A DNA stretch of 64,000 bases from Pseudomonadota bacterium (GCA_039193195.1 JBCCWS010000008.1:62001-126000), one strand, 5' to 3'; shown: positions 43,951 through 53,814, counted from the first letter of the stretch. A program made the numbers and translations. The notes: a model not told the origin generated them from the letters alone.

Positions 43951-45453
43951 TCAAACGCCCGGAGAGACAACGCTCCCAACGGCACCACGCCCTTCGCCCG
44001 GCGAGCATTGACGCAAGCTTCTGCGAAACCTCAGGTGCCGGCGCCGAGACACCTCGATAAGCGGTGCCCACGCCACGCCCGTGAGGCGGTGTTGAATCAG
44101 CCATTGCCATAGCCAGTTGCTGCGTTTGTACAGGTAGCTCATCGCCAGGTAGGGCGCTACAGCGCGCCAGTCGCTAGGCCGCCGTCGCCAGATCGACCGG
44201 TGGGAGAACAAGCGTCGGTAGCTCCAGGCGTAGCCCTCGGCGAGGCGCTCTACACTCATCAGCTTCGGCTCGAACACGACGTGGGCCGTGTCGTAGCGTG
44301 ACCAATCGCGATGCAGCAGGCGACCCTGCGCCTCGAGCTGTCGAAACAGCGGTGTCTTCGGATAGGGCGTCAGGATATGGAAGGTGGCACACTGCAGGCG
44401 CTGTGCCTCGATCCACTCCACCGTGCGGGCGAAAACCTCCTCATCGTCGTGATCGAAGCCGAAGACGAAGCTACCATTTACCTGGATACCGCAGTCATGA
44501 AACAGGGCGATCCGGCGCGCGTAGTCCTCCGCTGAGGGTGAACGTTTGCGGGCCGCAGCGATGTTGGCGTCGTTGAGCGACTCGAAGCCGATAAAGACGC
44601 CCGTGCACCCAGCCAAGGCCATCTCACGCACCAGGAGCGGATCGTCAGCGACATCGACGGTCACCGCGGCGCTCCAAATGATGTCCAGCAGTGCCAGTGC
44701 CTGGCACAGCGCCCAAAGGTACTCCGGTCGCGAGCCGAGATTGTTGTCCGTGAACACCGCGTAGGGCTGGCCGTCCTCACGAATCTCATCGACCACCTGT
44801 TGCACCTCACGCATACGATAGGGCATGTGTAGACCATCGGTGGCGAGGTAGCAGAAGCCACAGCGGTTGTGACAACCGCGGGTGGCGATCACGCTGCTGG
44901 TGGTGAGGAACTGCCCGCGAGGCAGGAGGTGGCGAGCGGGCGGCGGGTCATCCCGGTAGGGGCGTCGATAATCACCCTGATACACGGGCCGTAGCTCGCC
45001 GCGGCTCACATCTTCCAGCACCCGAGGCCAGCACGCGACCCCCTCACCGATCACCAGCGCATCGCCATGGGGCGCTGCTTCCTCCGGACAGGAAGTCACG
45101 TGCAGACCGCCAAGCACGACGAGAACGCCCTGCGCGCGATACCAAGCGGCGAGTGCGTAGGCGCGCTGCGCAAAGGTCAAATGCACGGTAATCCCCACCA
45201 CCTGGGGCAAGGGTACGCTCGGTGGCGGCCCTTGCAGCAGGTTCTCATCGAAGTAATCCACGTGCCAAGTACTCGGAGTGGCGCCGGCGATGCTGGTCAA
45301 CGCCAAGGTTGGGGTGAGCACGTGTTTGCCGAAGCTGGCGTGCGGGTCCTTGCGGTAGAAGGGGTTGATGAGTAGTGCACGGTAGGGCGTTACCTGCTGG
45401 CTCCCGCTTGGCGCAGGCAGCTCAGCGGCCATGCGCATGCGATCAACGGGCAT
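43951..45453 (-). CDS. B12-binding radical SAM enzyme
   Basis: A 500-residue class B-type radical SAM protein. An N-terminal cobalamin-binding-like domain (residues 25-165, with [15 protein letters not shown]) precedes the radical SAM core with C194-x3-C198-x2-C201 ([11 protein letters not shown]) and FIGFESLND. The C-terminal part ([20 protein letters not shown]) resembles DUF4070 regions of enzymes such as the hopanoid methylases. Those enzymes methylate isoprenoid or other unactivated carbons. The start overlaps the stop of the cis-prenyltransferase gene by 11 bases, so the substrate may be its product, which is inference. Confidence 0.88.
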   Translation of the reverse strand: MPVDRMRMAAELPAPSGSQQVTPYRALLINPFYRKDPHASFGKHVLTPTLALTSIAGATPSTWHVDYFDENLLQGPPPSVPLPQVVGITVHLTFAQRAYALAAWYRAQGVLVVLGGLHVTSCPEEAAPHGDALVIGEGVACWPRVLEDVSRGELRPVYQGDYRRPYRDDPPPARHLLPRGQFLTTSSVIATRGCHNRCGFCYLATDGLHMPYRMREVQQVVDEIREDGQPYAVFTDNNLGSRPEYLWALCQALALLDIIWSAAVTVDVADDPLLVREMALAGCTGVFIGFESLNDANIAAARKRSPSAEDYARRIALFHDCGIQVNGSFVFGFDHDDEEVFARTVEWIEAQRLQCATFHILTPYPKTPLFRQLEAQGRLLHRDWSRYDTAHVVFEPKLMSVERLAEGYAWSYRRLFSHRSIWRRRPSDWRAVAPYLAMSYLYKRSNWLWQWLIQHRLTGVAWAPLIEVSRRRHLRFRRSLRQCSPGEGRGAVGSVVSPGV

Positions 45454-46213
45454 GACGTACCTGCGGGTCTTGGCCTGTCACGGACGCCTCGGAAAGACCG
45501 CCGAAGCGTCGGTTCCGCAAGCCAAAGGCATCAAGGGCGGTGGCGAAGTTCTGCGCCGTGAAGTCCGGCCACAGGACGTCGGTGAAATAGAGCTCCGCAT
45601 AGGCGCATTCGAGCAACAGAAAATCGCTCAACCGACGCTCGCCCCCACTGCGGATCAGTAGGTCGACATCACCGATCGGGCGCTTCGCGTGCACGACACT
45701 AGCGAGCTGATCGCTTAGGCGGTGGCGCCTGTGCGGTGGTGAGGATGGCAGCACCTGCCTCGCCGAAGGCGAGGCAGCACACTGCATCATCAGATGCGCG
45801 ATACTCTGGCGACTGGAATAGTCTACAGCGATCCGTAGCCGCATGCGCTCGCCGGCGGCGGTTGCCCCCTCGCACCTGTCGATGGCCTCACCCAAGGACC
45901 GCCCCAAGCGATCGCGTCGGCCGATCACTTCGAGAGCTATCCCCTGCTCAAGGCATGTACGTATCTCTTGACAGAGGTATTGCTGGAGCAGAGCCATGAG
46001 CACTGTCGTCTCGCCTAGGGGGCGCTGCCAGTTGTCGCTGGAGAACGCAAACAGGGTAAGTTCTCGCACCTGATGTTGGGCGGCGAACTCCACGATGCGG
46101 CGTACGGCCTTCGCGCCGCGACGATGCCCAGCGGTTCGCGGTAAGCCGCGGCGGCTCGCCCAACGTCCGTTGCCATCCATGATGATGGCGACATGCTGAG
46201 GTATGCTTTGCAT
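45443..46213 (-). CDS. cis-prenyltransferase (UppS family)
   Basis: A 256-residue cis-prenyl diphosphate synthase. ATG 46213 gives the usual N-terminus; the longer frame does not. Catalytic parts are intact: [10 protein letters not shown] (D13), [22 protein letters not shown], and the C-terminal diphosphate-binding [11 protein letters not shown] with [11 protein letters not shown] and RNRRFGG. It makes long-chain isoprenyl diphosphates such as undecaprenyl diphosphate. The housekeeping uppS normally lies with frr, cdsA and dxr; here the neighbours are a radical SAM enzyme and a regulator, so this is probably a specialised paralogue. Confidence 0.9.
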   Translation of the reverse strand: MQSIPQHVAIIMDGNGRWASRRGLPRTAGHRRGAKAVRRIVEFAAQHQVRELTLFAFSSDNWQRPLGETTVLMALLQQYLCQEIRTCLEQGIALEVIGRRDRLGRSLGEAIDRCEGATAAGERMRLRIAVDYSSRQSIAHLMMQCAASPSARQVLPSSPPHRRHRLSDQLASVVHAKRPIGDVDLLIRSGGERRLSDFLLLECAYAELYFTDVLWPDFTAQNFATALDAFGLRNRRFGGLSEASVTGQDPQVRHAR

Positions 46214-46251
46214 AGTACTTTTCACTATAAAGCTAGGGTGCAAAAAAATAT

Positions 46252-46656
46252 TCACCGATCTCGGGTCGCAGCGATCAGCGACTCCATGTGCTCGAGATAA
46301 CGCTCGAGGGCACGGCGGCCCCTGCTCAGCAAGCGATACTCGCTGCGCGGAGTGCGGCCCTCGAAGACCTTGCGGCAAGACACGTATCCGGCCTGTTCCA
46401 GCTTGCGTGCATGGCCGGCGAGGTTGCCATCTGTAAGACCGAACAGCTGCTTCAACTCAGTGAACGTGAGCATGTCATTCACCGCCAGGGCGCTGACGAT
46501 GCCGAGGCGGATGCGTTCATAGATGAGCTTATCGTGATCGCTGTCTGGCCCCTGCCCAATGCTGCTGCTCACCGCCTCCAGGGCCGCGAGCTTGCGCGGC
46601 GCACGAGACGATGCAGGCGACTTGCGCGCCGCGCCGCGCTTTCGCGATTCAGCCAC
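46252..46656 (-). CDS. winged-helix transcriptional regulator
   Basis: A 134-residue regulator. I take GTG 46656 as start: GGAGG lies seven bases upstream, and it overlaps the previous stop by 8 bases, whereas the ATG at 46761 would overlap the upstream gene by over 100 bases. The DNA-binding domain is at about 50-125 ([40 protein letters not shown], then the wing [14 protein letters not shown]). It resembles the HTH_34/MarR-like regulators often found beside a small membrane protein, as here. It probably controls its own operon. Confidence 0.82.
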   Translation of the reverse strand: MAESRKRGAARKSPASSRAPRKLAALEAVSSSIGQGPDSDHDKLIYERIRLGIVSALAVNDMLTFTELKQLFGLTDGNLAGHARKLEQAGYVSCRKVFEGRTPRSEYRLLSRGRRALERYLEHMESLIAATRDR

Positions 46657-47257
46657 CGTGCCGCCTCCAGATGTACGCGCCGACGAGGATATGCGCTGCG
46701 CCAAAGCCCGCGATGAGACACCATTGCTGTTGCGCAGGATCGAGTGCGACGCACGCTGCACCGCACGCCATGCACAGCATCCCTAGGGCACGAACGGCGC
46801 GTACGGACAGGGCGCCGGCAGCGCACACGCTAGCCCCGTAGCCCAGCAGCCACGTCGCCGGCACCAGTGTCAGCTGTCCGCTCACAAGCATGGCCAGGGA
46901 TAACAGCGCGCAGGCGAGAAAGCCCGGCACCAGTGCGAACAGGAAGCGCCGACCCACCCCGTGCGTCATGCTCGAGCCATTGCGCGCCGCCTTGCGCATC
47001 ATCATGAGGATGCCTACGGGCCCAGCGACAGCGGCAACGGCCAGCCAAAGCGCTGGCCATCGGCTAGCTAGCGAGGACACGCTCAGCGACAAGACGCCCG
47101 CGACACACGCGATCACTCCTGCGAAAACCGTCGCCGGCCCGGATACGGACGTGAAAGCCCCGCCCGACGCCATCGTGGCGCGGATAAAACGCAGATTCCC
47201 CTCCGCCGCGCTGTGCAGCGCCGCCGGAATCTGGGGTTGGGGTTGGGGGGCAGCCAT
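46649..47257 (-). CDS. membrane protein paired with the winged-helix regulator
   Basis: A 202-residue protein with five or six hydrophobic helices (for example VIACVAGVLSLSVSSLA, ALWLAVAAVAGPVGILMMM and FLFALVPGFLACALLSLAMLV). I choose ATG 47257; the longer frame adds a hydrophilic stretch with no ribosome-binding site. No enzymatic motif is seen. It overlaps the regulator by 8 bases and is first in the four-gene unit ending with the radical SAM enzyme. Its role may be to sense a signal for the regulator, which is inference. Confidence 0.7.
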   Translation of the reverse strand: MAAPQPQPQIPAALHSAAEGNLRFIRATMASGGAFTSVSGPATVFAGVIACVAGVLSLSVSSLASRWPALWLAVAAVAGPVGILMMMRKAARNGSSMTHGVGRRFLFALVPGFLACALLSLAMLVSGQLTLVPATWLLGYGASVCAAGALSVRAVRALGMLCMACGAACVALDPAQQQWCLIAGFGAAHILVGAYIWRRHGG

Positions 47258-47264
47258 TGGCGAG

Positions 47265-47293
47265 ACCCTAGCGAATCGCCCAACCAGGGTCAA
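47265..47293 (-). promoter_or_regulatory. candidate promoter giving a leaderless transcript
   Basis: On the minus strand TTGACC (47293-47288) and TAGGGT (47270-47265) are 17 bases apart, a fair sigma70 match. The start codon begins at 47257, only 7 bases past the -10 element, so transcription would start at or next to the ATG. No ribosome-binding site lies in between. Confidence 0.4.
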
Positions 47294-47474
47294 ATCTGAA
47301 GAGTACTTTGCAGAAAAGAGCTGGACGGCGGAACTGGCGGATCGATCGCGCACGCCCATTGGTAGTAGCGCAACTCCGCGCTGGTGAAGGCTCTCCAGCT
47401 CCTCTATCCGCTGGGCCACCTAAGCGTGGTCCGCCGAGGCTCCCTGTGCCTCGAGCCGCGTGAGGCGCGCGTCT

Positions 47475-48707
47475 CTACTTTCGTCCCTCGGGCCACTGCC
47501 AGGGCGGCTGATCGAGCATCGATTGCCCGCCCACGGCCGTCTCCCCCATCTCACGCTCTAGCTGCAGCGTCTGGCAATGCTCGGCCTCCTCGAGGGCGGC
47601 GATCAAGCGCGACGCGTGAGAGACCACCCACACCTGCGTGCGCGACGAAGCCGTAACGATCAACCTTGCCAATGCAGGCAATAGATCTGGATGGAGGCTA
47701 GTCTCCGGCTCGTTGAGCACCATCAGCGGCGGCGGGCGCGGGGTGAGTAGGGCCGCCACTAGGAGCAGGTAGCGCAGAGTCCCATCGGAAAGCTCACTCG
47801 CATCCAAGGGCCGGAGCAGCCCAGCCTGATGCAAGCGCACGGAGAGCCACCCGGCCTCGCTCGCCTGAACGTCCACTGATGTGCCCGGGAACGCGTAGTC
47901 GATGGCCTCGTCGAGGGCAGCGACGTCGCCGATCTCACGGATAGTCTCCAACGCGGCCGCTAGGTGGCGACCTTCATCGTCGAGCGCGGTGGTGCGCGTG
48001 CCCACCTGAGGCTGCCGCGCGGGCGCCTCGGCATCGGTCCGCAGGTGATCGTAGAAGCGCCACGCGCGCATGCGCTCTCGCAGCGTGAGCACCTCCGGCG
48101 CCTGCTCGGGGTCGGCGAGGTGGGTGAGCACGCTGTCGAAGGCGCTCATGTGTTGGGTCACGACGTGCCACTCGCGCCCTCGCCGCACGCGCACCATCGG
48201 TCCACGCCGCTCCAATAGGGTGGAGGCAGGGCGCCACGCGGGCCCGGCCCAGATGCACTCGTGCTTAATCTGAGGATCACGACCAAAGTGCGAGCTACGT
48301 CGGCTGCCGTCGGCGAGCACCACCTGCGGATTGGAGTCGGGAAGCCCTAGGCCGATGGCATAGCCGAAGTCATCGGCACCGAAACCCAAACGCAGGCGCA
48401 CCACGTGCTGGCGGGGTTGTCCCTGCACCGGCACCTCCCCGCGGCGCATGCGAGCGCCGACGGTCTCCGGCCCTGCCCACAGCACAGAGGACAAGCCGCC
48501 CTCGCGCGCCAGCGGCCCCACGGGGCCATCGGCCGCCGCCGCGGCCAGCAGGCGCAGGGCTCGGTAGAGGTTCGATTTGCCGCTGCCATTCGCACCGCAG
48601 ACCACGTTCAGCCCGCCCAACGGCGCGATGAGTTCGCGCAGGGAGCGATAGTTGGCCACGGCGAGGGTGCTCAAGCCGTTCTCGCCTACGCCCTGTTTCT
48701 CTGCCAT
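47475..48707 (-). CDS. AAA-type ATPase (SMC/RecF-like, AAA_21)
   Basis: A 410-residue ABC-type ATPase. Walker A is VCGANGSGKSNLYRAL near residue 36; the signature-like LSDGTLRYL near 300 and the Walker B/D-loop MVLNEPETSLHPDLL near 330 are present, as is a C-terminal switch His (VVSHASRL). The middle is an insertion of mixed structure. No TOPRIM nuclease domain is fused, unlike OLD proteins, and no nuclease is next to it. Such proteins occur in DNA repair and phage defence, but alone this is not diagnostic. Confidence 0.85.
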   Translation of the reverse strand: MAEKQGVGENGLSTLAVANYRSLRELIAPLGGLNVVCGANGSGKSNLYRALRLLAAAAADGPVGPLAREGGLSSVLWAGPETVGARMRRGEVPVQGQPRQHVVRLRLGFGADDFGYAIGLGLPDSNPQVVLADGSRRSSHFGRDPQIKHECIWAGPAWRPASTLLERRGPMVRVRRGREWHVVTQHMSAFDSVLTHLADPEQAPEVLTLRERMRAWRFYDHLRTDAEAPARQPQVGTRTTALDDEGRHLAAALETIREIGDVAALDEAIDYAFPGTSVDVQASEAGWLSVRLHQAGLLRPLDASELSDGTLRYLLLVAALLTPRPPPLMVLNEPETSLHPDLLPALARLIVTASSRTQVWVVSHASRLIAALEEAEHCQTLQLEREMGETAVGGQSMLDQPPWQWPEGRK

Positions 48708-48890
48708 CGCCCGATTTCGCTCCCGCCTGCACCCGAGCCCGCCTGCATGGTAGCGCCTGGCAATTGGCGCTGCCGCAAGCTAAGGCCATTCGCTCCCCAC
48801 CGCCGCACGATGTGACGGCGGTCACGCCCACAGCCTACACACGGGTGTTAACTCGGGGCATTGAACGTCCGCCTCGGAGTACGGTTACGG

Positions 48891-50123
48891 ATGATCTCGC
48901 ACACGCGGCACTTTCTCACCGCGCGCCGCGTCGCGGGGTTCGCCGCGACCGCAATCGCGCTACTTCACCCGCCGTTGGCGTCGGGGCAGGCATGCACATG
49001 GCGGCAACCGATACCCCATTGCCTACGCCTCGCTGAATCCCACCATAGCGTGCTCGGCGACCTCGATCTTACGGTCGCCGGTCAAGCCGCCGTTGGTGGT
49101 GCGGGACCGCAAGCGCCTCTGCTAAGTTCCCACTTGCACCTAGCAGGGCTCGACGGGCGCCTGCGCTACGAGCTGCGATACAGCTTCGACAGTGGCGACA
49201 TCCTCGCTGCCCATGAGCACGCCCAGGCACGCCTACACACCCTTGCGGCCGAGCGCCGTGAGCAGCGCTGGGGCCTGCGCCTCGCCACCCTGGGCGGCCA
49301 TCCCGCCGTGCTCGAGCATCGGCTCACCACGCAACAGCGCTGGACCGTCGATGGACTGCATCAGCACCGCGAAGAGCGCACGGAGCTGCGTTGGCAATCG
49401 CCTCGGGTAGAGATCGAGCTGCGCCTACTCTCACCGAGCGCGCCGCAGATTGACGCTGCGACTGGCCTGCGCTGCGACAGCTCAGCCTCGATGGCTCTGA
49501 AGCCTAGAGCGACGTCAGCCGCTGGATCCGTGCGCCTGCTCGCAAAGGGATGCGAGCTACCTCCGTCACTGCCCGGCGGCGACGCCAGCGCCGGCGCGGC
49601 GTCTTCGCTCGAGCTCAGCTATCGTCGCGAAGATCCTCACGGCAGCGACACGATTCGCTTCGAACAGCTCGCGGCTCGGACCTACGGGGCCTTGCGTGCG
49701 ACGCGCAGCTATCGTTTCCAATGGCAACATCAACGCAGGCGAGGAGCTTGGCAAACCTCCGCGCAGGCATCGTTGCGCCACCAAGATTGGCTGCCTACGC
49801 TCTTCGCTCCACCACCGATCGGTCCGGCCGATTCCACTTTGCAATGGGCGGCGAACGCCTCCATTGCGCGGGAGGTGATAGGCGGCAAGGCGTTTGCTCG
49901 ATGGAGCAGCGCGAGCATGGCGGGATCCCTCTTCACGCCCCAGCCCCTAGGGCGAACCGATCGACTTCATCTCGGCTTAGATCTGTCGCGCTGGCTTGGC
50001 GAGCTGCTACCGCGGGCTGCGCCATCGCTGGTGATGCAATGGCACGGATCAGTCTCTGGCGCGCCAGATCGTCCACGTGCCCACGAGCAACGCATGGATG
50101 TAAAGGTGGCCATGCGGTGGTAG
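48891..50123 (+). CDS. putative outer-membrane beta-barrel protein
   Basis: A 410-residue exported protein. The ATG at 48891 opens a signal peptide (VAGFAATAIALLHPPLASG); an in-frame TTG at 48861 is a less likely start. The mature sequence is full of alternating short strands rich in Arg, Gln, His and Trp (GRLRYELRYSFDSG, RSYRFQWQHQRRRGAWQTS), and it ends in RMDVKVAMRW, a terminal aromatic residue as in outer-membrane barrels. No family recognised. It is divergent from the AAA ATPase gene by about 180 bases. Confidence 0.6.
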   Translation: MISHTRHFLTARRVAGFAATAIALLHPPLASGQACTWRQPIPHCLRLAESHHSVLGDLDLTVAGQAAVGGAGPQAPLLSSHLHLAGLDGRLRYELRYSFDSGDILAAHEHAQARLHTLAAERREQRWGLRLATLGGHPAVLEHRLTTQQRWTVDGLHQHREERTELRWQSPRVEIELRLLSPSAPQIDAATGLRCDSSASMALKPRATSAAGSVRLLAKGCELPPSLPGGDASAGAASSLELSYRREDPHGSDTIRFEQLAARTYGALRATRSYRFQWQHQRRRGAWQTSAQASLRHQDWLPTLFAPPPIGPADSTLQWAANASIAREVIGGKAFARWSSASMAGSLFTPQPLGRTDRLHLGLDLSRWLGELLPRAAPSLVMQWHGSVSGAPDRPRAHEQRMDVKVAMRW

Positions 50124-50148
50124 CGCTGCGCTCGGTAGCCGATGCCCC

Positions 50149-51342
50149 CTAGGCCTGCGTAAACACCCGACGCGCCTCGACCGCTGGCCCTGGGTCGTCC
50201 GCGAATACGCCTCCCACCCCCGCCACCCACAGCTTCACTAGCTCCTGCTCTGCACTCAGCGTGTCACCGTCTTCTCCTAGCACGCGGAAGACCGTCTCTG
50301 GACGCAGGGTGTAGGCGTGCACGGCAAGGCCCGCTGCTTTGGCGTTGGCGAGCAGCGGGTGGACCTCCCCAGTCAGTTGAGGCAGCCTTGCCGAATCACC
50401 CGTGCGCCCGCGCAGCTTGCGTGGCAACACGGCCGTAATCCACGGTCCGAGCGCCGCGGCGTAGGCCCTCGCGATCGCGGACAGGGCGTCACCGGTGGTG
50501 AGCGACTCGTAGGTGAGCGCTTCGCCCCGCGCCATCCCGAGGCAGGCGGCCAACGCGCCGTAACACTCCTCGGGGTGATGACCGGCCTTAGCGTGGTACA
50601 CCGTGTCCCAAGGATGAGCGAAGGCGAAGTCGGGGGCTTGGGGCGCATTGCCGAGATCCCCAAGCAGCTGCACCAGGGGCAACTCGACCCCCGCCGCCGG
50701 CATGATGCGTTGGCCGAGCAGCAGCAAGTTTTCGATTTCGAAGGACTGGATGAACACGCGCGACGGGTCGATAAAATGCGCCTCCCTCAGCGTGTCGATA
50801 AGCACCTGGCTGATGGACCGGTGGATTGGCGTCCCGTCGATGCGGCGCCCCTCGTGGGCGAAGTAGGTGGGGTGCTTGGTCTCCGTATAGAGCCCGACCA
50901 ACCGGCCCTTGCGCTCGAACTCCCGCACGAGCCCGATGATCTCCCCCAGGGTGGGAATGCGCTCGGCGGGAAAGCGCTGGTCGTTGTGGGGACGGAGGTC
51001 GGGTAGGCGTTCCCGGGCGCGCAGCGTGCGCAGTTCGGCGAGGGTGAAGTCCTCTGCGAACCAGTCTGTTCTCTCTGCGCCGTCCACCCGTTTAGTCGTT
51101 CGGCGATTGGCGAACTGCCCACGCTCGGCGACGTCGGTGGTGTCCTCTAGCGTATTCTCATGACGCGCCACCAGCACACCGTCGCGCGTAAGTACCAAAT
51201 CGGGTTCGATAAAGTCGGCGCCGGCTAGAATCGCCTCGCGATAGGACGAAAGCGTGTGCTCGGGCGCCCGAGCGCTCGCCCCGCGGTGGGCGATGATGAT
51301 CGGCTCTGGGACCTGCGGTGGCGGCGACAGGGTGCTCGACAT
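50149..51342 (-). CDS. glycerophosphodiester phosphodiesterase
   Basis: A 397-residue GDPD-family enzyme, which releases alcohols from glycerophosphodiesters to give glycerol 3-phosphate. ATG 51342 precedes the domain closely; the longer frame is Cys- and Arg-rich and unlikely. Active-site parts are IIAHRGASARAPEHT (H19, R20, E28), DFIEPDLVLTRDGVLVARHE, and LYTETKHPTYF. The barrel ends with WVAGVGGVFADDPG. No signal peptide is seen. It is convergent with the barrel-protein gene and divergent from the MFS gene. Confidence 0.9.
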   Translation of the reverse strand: MSSTLSPPPQVPEPIIIAHRGASARAPEHTLSSYREAILAGADFIEPDLVLTRDGVLVARHENTLEDTTDVAERGQFANRRTTKRVDGAERTDWFAEDFTLAELRTLRARERLPDLRPHNDQRFPAERIPTLGEIIGLVREFERKGRLVGLYTETKHPTYFAHEGRRIDGTPIHRSISQVLIDTLREAHFIDPSRVFIQSFEIENLLLLGQRIMPAAGVELPLVQLLGDLGNAPQAPDFAFAHPWDTVYHAKAGHHPEECYGALAACLGMARGEALTYESLTTGDALSAIARAYAAALGPWITAVLPRKLRGRTGDSARLPQLTGEVHPLLANAKAAGLAVHAYTLRPETVFRVLGEDGDTLSAEQELVKLWVAGVGGVFADDPGPAVEARRVFTQA

Positions 51343-51505
51343 GACGTTGGGCAACTCCTCTTTGTGGGTGCCATCGCAATGACATGGCGGCGACCAAGCG
51401 CGGCGCGCGCACGGTAAGCCTGGCGCGCACACGACGCAGTGGCATGTGTCGCCAGCCTCGGTCTTCCCCACCGAATGATAGCGCGTGCGATGACGCCCTT
51501 AAGCA

Positions 51506-52813
51506 ATGCTACGATCCCATGCGATCAGCTCTACGCGACCAAGCGGAGAAACTCGCCTGACCGATCGAAGCGACGCGCCGCTCAGCACGCAGCGCCCCGA
51601 GCCCGCAGGTCAGTACGCCTTGCTCGGCGCAAGCGTGCTGCTCGCTATGGGCCTATGGTTCTCAGCGTCGGCAGTGGTGCCACAGCTTGCCAGCGAGTGG
51701 TCACTGGCAGCCAACCAGCTGGGCTGGCTGACCGCCAGCGTTCAGCTAGGGTTCGTCGTGGGGGCCCTCGCGAGCGCTTTTACGGGCCTTGCCGATCGCA
51801 TTCCCATACATTGGCTCATCGCCGTCAGCGCCGCACTCGCGGCCCTGGCCAACGCGGCCATCGCCCTGCCCGCCACGGGCTTCGAGGGAACCCTGATCCT
51901 ACGCGGGCTCACCGGAATGCTGCTAGCAGGTGTCTATCCGCCCGGCATGAAGCTCGTTGCCAGCTGGACACGACGGCGGCGTGGTCTCTACGTCGGCATG
52001 TTGATCGGCGCCCTTACGGTGGGCTCCTCCATGCCCCACCTGCTCAACGCAGCCTTCGCCGGTGCTGGCGACAGCGCGCCTGCGGCCTGGCGAGTGATCG
52101 TGCTGGGTGCTAGCGGACTGGCGCTAGTGGGCAGCGCCCTCGCCCTGCCCTTGCGCCCGGGCCCCTTTGCTGCCCCCCCTGGTAGCCGGTCCTTTAGGTG
52201 GCGTGAAGTCCCTGCGCTGATAGGTGCCCGCGACGTGCGCTTGGCGAATCTTGGCTACCTCGGTCATATGTGGGAGCTCTACGCCATGTGGACCTGGGTG
52301 CCCCTTTACCTGTCCTTGTCCTTCGCTTCCGGTGGACTGCCTGAAGGCGCAGCGCGCTGGGTGGCGTTCGCCACGATCGCAGCCGGAGCACCCGCCTGCG
52401 TCTTGGCCGGCTGGTTCGCAGATCGCCTGGGCCGCACCGCCGTCACCGCCATTGCGATGGGAGTGTCAGGAGTCTCCGCCCTCGCCGCCGCCGCGAGCTT
52501 CGCCCATCCGGTCCTGCTGTCGGCCATCTGTCTGCTTTGGGGCGCCGCCGTGATCGCTGACAGCGCTCAGTTCAGCGCAGCGGTCACGGAACTCACCCCG
52601 CCCCACCGCATCGGCACGGCACTGACCCTGCAAACTGCCCTCGGCTTCCTGCTGACGATGGTGACCGTCCAGCTCCTGCCCGTGGTGGCCGAACGCGCCA
52701 GCTGGCCTGTGGCAATGGCTGTGCTCGCGATCGGCCCGGCGGTCGGCGCGGCGGCGATGCTCCGCCTACGTGCGCTGCCGCAGGCGACAGCCATGGCCGG
52801 CGGGCGCCGCTGA
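51506..52813 (+). CDS. MFS transporter (CynX/NimT-like)
   Basis: A 435-residue transporter with 12 predicted helices. Loops between helices 2-3 carry GLADRIPIH and those between 8-9 carry GWFADRLGRTA, the MFS signature. The helix set and a TRRRRGLYVGMLIGALTVGSS motif resemble the nitrate/cyanate-type CynX/NimT group, but the substrate cannot be read. Its N-terminal 30 residues are hydrophilic and the exact start is uncertain. It is followed 115 bases later by an exported protein on the same strand. Confidence 0.85.
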   Translation: MLRSHAISSTRPSGETRLTDRSDAPLSTQRPEPAGQYALLGASVLLAMGLWFSASAVVPQLASEWSLAANQLGWLTASVQLGFVVGALASAFTGLADRIPIHWLIAVSAALAALANAAIALPATGFEGTLILRGLTGMLLAGVYPPGMKLVASWTRRRRGLYVGMLIGALTVGSSMPHLLNAAFAGAGDSAPAAWRVIVLGASGLALVGSALALPLRPGPFAAPPGSRSFRWREVPALIGARDVRLANLGYLGHMWELYAMWTWVPLYLSLSFASGGLPEGAARWVAFATIAAGAPACVLAGWFADRLGRTAVTAIAMGVSGVSALAAAASFAHPVLLSAICLLWGAAVIADSAQFSAAVTELTPPHRIGTALTLQTALGFLLTMVTVQLLPVVAERASWPVAMAVLAIGPAVGAAAMLRLRALPQATAMAGGRR

Positions 52814-52928
52814 GCTCAAGCAGCAAGCTGACAGGGAGCTTTGCTGCTCCCGCGCGGTTGATCCGCCGCCTCAACCCAGTCAACCTTGCGGACCTGCCAG
52901 CCAACGCAAGACAAGGAGTCACCACTTC

Positions 52929-53747
52929 ATGACCCGAATCCAGCGGCGTTCCTCATACGCCGCGGCCATCACCACTACTAGTCTCATGCTGCTCGCCCAA
53001 GGCGCGGCCGCACACGATACTTTCCTGTTACCCGCCACGTGGACCACGCCTCCGGGGACACCACTCGCCCTGCAACTCACCAGCGGCTCATCCTTCCCCG
53101 CGCTGGACTCCGGACCCACACCTGACCGCATCGTGGCCCTCGGCGGGCAGGTACTCACAAGCGACGGGCGAGCCCCCGTCTCCCTGCGTGTCAGCGGGCA
53201 TTCGTCCAGCGCGCTGCAGCCACGACTATCGGCAGCAGGCGCGGGCGAGGTGACCGCCGGATTGTCGCTCGCGCCGCGCGATATCGATCTGCAGCCGGAT
53301 AGCGTGGAACACTATTTCGAAGAGATCCGCCCAAGCGCCGGCGTTCGTGAGGCGTGGGCCGCCCAAGAGCATCCCGTACTGCGCGAGACCTACGCAAAAC
53401 ACGCCAAGGTGCTGCTCTGCGCAACCCCTTGCGCCCCAGACGATGGCAAACGCGCACCGGTGGCCCTTGGACATCCGTTGGAGTTTCTCCCGCTCGGCTC
53501 CCCGAACGAGGATGGACGACGATTCCGTTTGCTGGCCAACGGGCAACCGGCTATCGACCATCCTCTCAACGTGTGGACCGCCGACGGCGAACACGCCGCG
53601 CTGCGCACGAACTCGAGCGGCGAAGTGTCCGTGCGGCTGGAAGTGGCAGGGCCCGCCATGCTGTCGGCCGTGAATCTCCGCCCACCGACAGCAAGCGACA
53701 AACGCTTTCAATCAGACTTCGCCACGCTCACCCTGCTCGTGCCCTAA
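52929..53747 (+). CDS. exported DUF4198-like protein
   Basis: A 272-residue exported protein with a signal peptide ending AAA before HDTFLLPATW; the His-Asp/Glu start of the mature protein is typical of the DUF4198 family, some members of which are linked to nickel or other metal uptake. A likely disulphide pair is LLCATPCAPD. The C-terminal part is beta-sandwich-like (SGEVSVRLEVAGPAML). AGGAG lies ten bases before ATG 52929. A haloperoxidase gene converges on it; no metal transporter is directly adjacent. Confidence 0.65.
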   Translation: MTRIQRRSSYAAAITTTSLMLLAQGAAAHDTFLLPATWTTPPGTPLALQLTSGSSFPALDSGPTPDRIVALGGQVLTSDGRAPVSLRVSGHSSSALQPRLSAAGAGEVTAGLSLAPRDIDLQPDSVEHYFEEIRPSAGVREAWAAQEHPVLRETYAKHAKVLLCATPCAPDDGKRAPVALGHPLEFLPLGSPNEDGRRFRLLANGQPAIDHPLNVWTADGEHAALRTNSSGEVSVRLEVAGPAMLSAVNLRPPTASDKRFQSDFATLTLLVP

Positions 53748-53765
53748 GGGAGGCGATCGCCCGCA

Positions 53766-53785
53766 GCCGCCCATACGGGGGCGGC
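53766..53785. terminator. hairpin between convergent genes
   Basis: A perfect 7-bp stem (53766-53772 with 53779-53785) with a 6-base loop lies between the stops of the DUF4198-like and haloperoxidase genes. No T-run follows. It may act on both strands. Confidence 0.4.
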
Positions 53786-53814
53786 CACGGGTCGACCTTC
53801 CAGCCGCCCTTGAC

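Noticed and set aside
46657-46761. ATG start of the winged-helix regulator at 46761
   Set aside because: It would overlap the upstream gene by more than 100 bases and has no ribosome-binding site, whereas GTG 46656 has GGAGG at the right distance.
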